Below are positions 62,478 through 64,000 of a stretch of DNA of 64,000 nucleotides, in pieces. The position numbers and the translations under genes were made by a program. The stretch is from Trichobilharzia szidati (lineage: Eukaryota; Platyhelminthes; Trematoda; Strigeidida; Schistosomatidae), in the NCBI GenBank assembly GCA_944472155.2, contig OX235271.1, positions 28,528,977 to 28,592,976 on the forward strand, in the 5' to 3' direction. Under the pieces are notes generated by a model. It made no database searches, had not been told where the DNA came from, and was given only the letters and a program-made list of their open reading frames with translations. Every line of letters starts with the position of its first letter. Positions within the stretch are counted from its first letter, which is position 1.

Positions 62478-62896
62478 TTTCATCCTGTTTTCTGCTGTCC
62501 TCTTCAGCTGGTCCCTCGGTTACCCATAAGCTTCCATCTTTTCATATGATCTCCACTATTTCACCCTTGGAAATATGCATAATTTATCGTTTCCCACTCA
62601 GGTTCCACTCGACAGATGGCCTGGTGCCCGATGTCATTCAACGGCCTCCTCAGTGGCGTATGCCCGATCCATTTCCATTTTCTCCAACATATTTGTGTAG
62701 TGATCGGCTCTTAGTTGGTTTGTTGCCAGAATTGCTTGTTGCTAATTTTTTCTGACTAGCCATTTATTCTTCATTATGGAGCCAGTGAAGGAAATGCTTC
62801 TGGTGACGCGCTAGGTTTCTCACTCATATAGAAGAATCGACTGACTCGACATTGGTGTTAAAAATCGAAATCTTATTCTTTTTGCTAACTGCATCA
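62478..62896 (-). pseudogene. ATT-family LINE, 3' part split by a second copy
   Basis: A diverged member read on the - strand: 3' UTR and C-terminal region up to 'gacattggtgttaaaaatcg'. The sequence resumes at 63336-63690, after the inserted copy. Confidence 0.6.
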
Positions 62897-63335
62897 AATT
62901 ATCATTATTATTGTTTCCTTTAATTCCTAGAGGAACATTGGGCTTCAGCCGTGCGTCTCCATTGCGTTCGGTTCTCTGCTAGAGTCTTCACCTGGCTCCA
63001 TGTCTGCCCACACGTTTTCATCTCCTCTTCACATGACCTCCTCCAAGTCACCCCACCTTCGCACTGACCACCAATTCACCACTTCCCTTTCGGGTTCCAC
63101 TCGAGCGATGGCTTGTCTAGTGATGTCACTTGATGGTTTGTTTCCTGAGAGTATGGCCAGCCAATCCATCTCCCTCCATTTCTTCCTGCCTATTTGTTTC
63201 ACAATCGGTTCCTGCTGTGTTGGTTCGCTCATTGCCAGAGATCTCTGTTGCTGATCTTTTCTGACCGGCCGGCCATCTGATCTTGAGTGGTATTGAGCGA
63301 AGACAACTGTTAATGAAGGTCTGTAGTTTGTTTGA
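62897..63335 (-). repeat. ATT-tailed LINE copy inserted in another LINE
   Basis: Tail (ATT)n at left ('aaattatcattattattg'), then the family 3' UTR 'gaacattgggcttcagccgt' and frames with 'GKTSGE'-like remnants and 'VTWRRSCEE'-related sequence, ending near 'gtctgtagtttgtttgag'. It splits the older copy 62478-63690. Confidence 0.7.
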
Positions 63336-63690
63336 GAATACCAAACTGATTTCAGAGTGATGTGCTTGTCTGCCTTGTCTTTCTGATTCTGGTTTCAACA
63401 TCCTCATCCGGCTAGCCGTCTGTAATTCAAACGATGCTTCCAACATAAGTGAAGAAAGTAACCTCTTTCAAAATTATTCTGTTAATAGTGATTGGTGTCG
63501 ATTGTTGTTGCTGTTCTCTGGTCATCTTCATCATTCCCGTCTTCTATATCCTCACCTGAAGTCCTGTCTTTACTGCCAGCCTCTTCAGCCAGTTTGTTGG
63601 TTTTTGTCTGTAAGTCTTTGCATTAAAAATAAATCCTCCACAACATCTAGATCTTCTAGAGCCATCTTATCGGTCCAGTGTATTCCAACA
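63336..63690 (-). pseudogene. ATT-family LINE, upstream half of the split copy
   Basis: On the - strand it matches the region of the 46785-48720 copy around 'KTEVMK' and 'LEDLDYADD', in broken frames. 5'-truncated at about 63690. Confidence 0.55.
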
Positions 63691-63767
63691 ATGCAGTAGA
63701 AGGAATAGTTAATCATCACAGACAAGTAAGTAGTATCCTAGGCTAGATTTTTTTCCTAATTATATAA

Positions 63768-63925
63768 GTATAAAACTTGGGCACTGTGGTGGAATGTAAC
63801 TCCATTATAGATAAGATTTTATTTTGATAAATCACACAGTGTTGTACAGTCATATTTACTGATGACCACGTTTCGAGCACAAATTATTCCTCATAATCAT
63901 ATCAAGTTACTCATACAACTTCTTT
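63768..63925 (-). repeat. Penelope-like 3' UTR fragment
   Basis: Matches the 3' UTR of 39487-39835 ('aaaacttgggcactgtggt', 'aaatcacacagtg', 'catatttactgatgaccac', 'cctcataatcatatca') with more divergence. The last ~75 bp of the window show nothing recognisable. Confidence 0.5.
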
Positions 63926-64000
63926 CCTTCATTTATATACATGACTGGAACTGATTAGACATTTGAATAAAATCAATATAAGATAAAGTACATTCAGAAA

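Overview
This window looks like nuclear DNA of a flatworm, most likely a blood fluke (Schistosoma or a close relative). That is inference from three things: the mix of retroelements (BEL/Pao, Ty3/gypsy, CR1-like and RTE-like LINEs, Penelope-like fragments, tRNA-derived SINEs), AT-rich intergenic DNA with (TA)n, (GA)n and CAGA repeats, and a host gene that combines 39- and 67-bp introns with introns of several kb. There are no bacterial-type genes, operons, rRNA genes or CRISPR arrays.

The one clear host gene is a complete mitochondrial carrier of the UCP4 (SLC25A27) type on the + strand. It has eight exons between 34754 and 55814, encodes 361 residues, and every splice junction keeps the frame. 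Its three carrier repeats carry the expected P-x-D-x-x-K motifs, and its C-terminus is UCP4-like. About 95% of the gene is intron, and the introns are filled with LINE, SINE and Penelope-like copies. Two weaker host exon candidates are a Ser/Asn/Gln-rich exon with a clear splice donor (7956-8324, - strand) and a small terminal exon (9841-10007, + strand).

Layout: 1-4110 holds SINE and LINE debris and microsatellites. 4837-5270 may be an LTR. 5447-7650 holds an inverted pair of a dispersed repeat. 10790-16310 is a decayed BEL/Pao element on the - strand, broken by a SINE and by a 494-bp LTR. 16346-19525 is a 5'-truncated CR1-like LINE with an uninterrupted endonuclease/reverse-transcriptase frame and a duplicated 145-bp 3' end. 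22325-34183 is a young Ty3/gypsy element with two 281-bp LTRs, a CCAC target duplication and a polypurine tract. Its pol gene is split by a 7.2-kb CR1-like LINE (25385-32554, - strand, own 5-bp target duplication). The gypsy 3' LTR ends 574 bp before the UCP4 start codon, on the same strand. 56226-64000 is again nested LINE, SINE and Penelope-like debris.

How the parts relate: two LINE families recur, one ending in (ATT)n and one ending in CAGA repeats. A tRNA-derived SINE shares its last ~35 bp with the ATT-tailed LINE, which suggests it is mobilised by that LINE. Several insertions can be ordered from their target duplications: CR1 into gypsy, LTR and SINE into BEL, Penelope-like into the CAGA-tailed LINE, LINE into LINE. 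I found no new cellular system. The most useful content is this nested retroelement record around an intact carrier gene.
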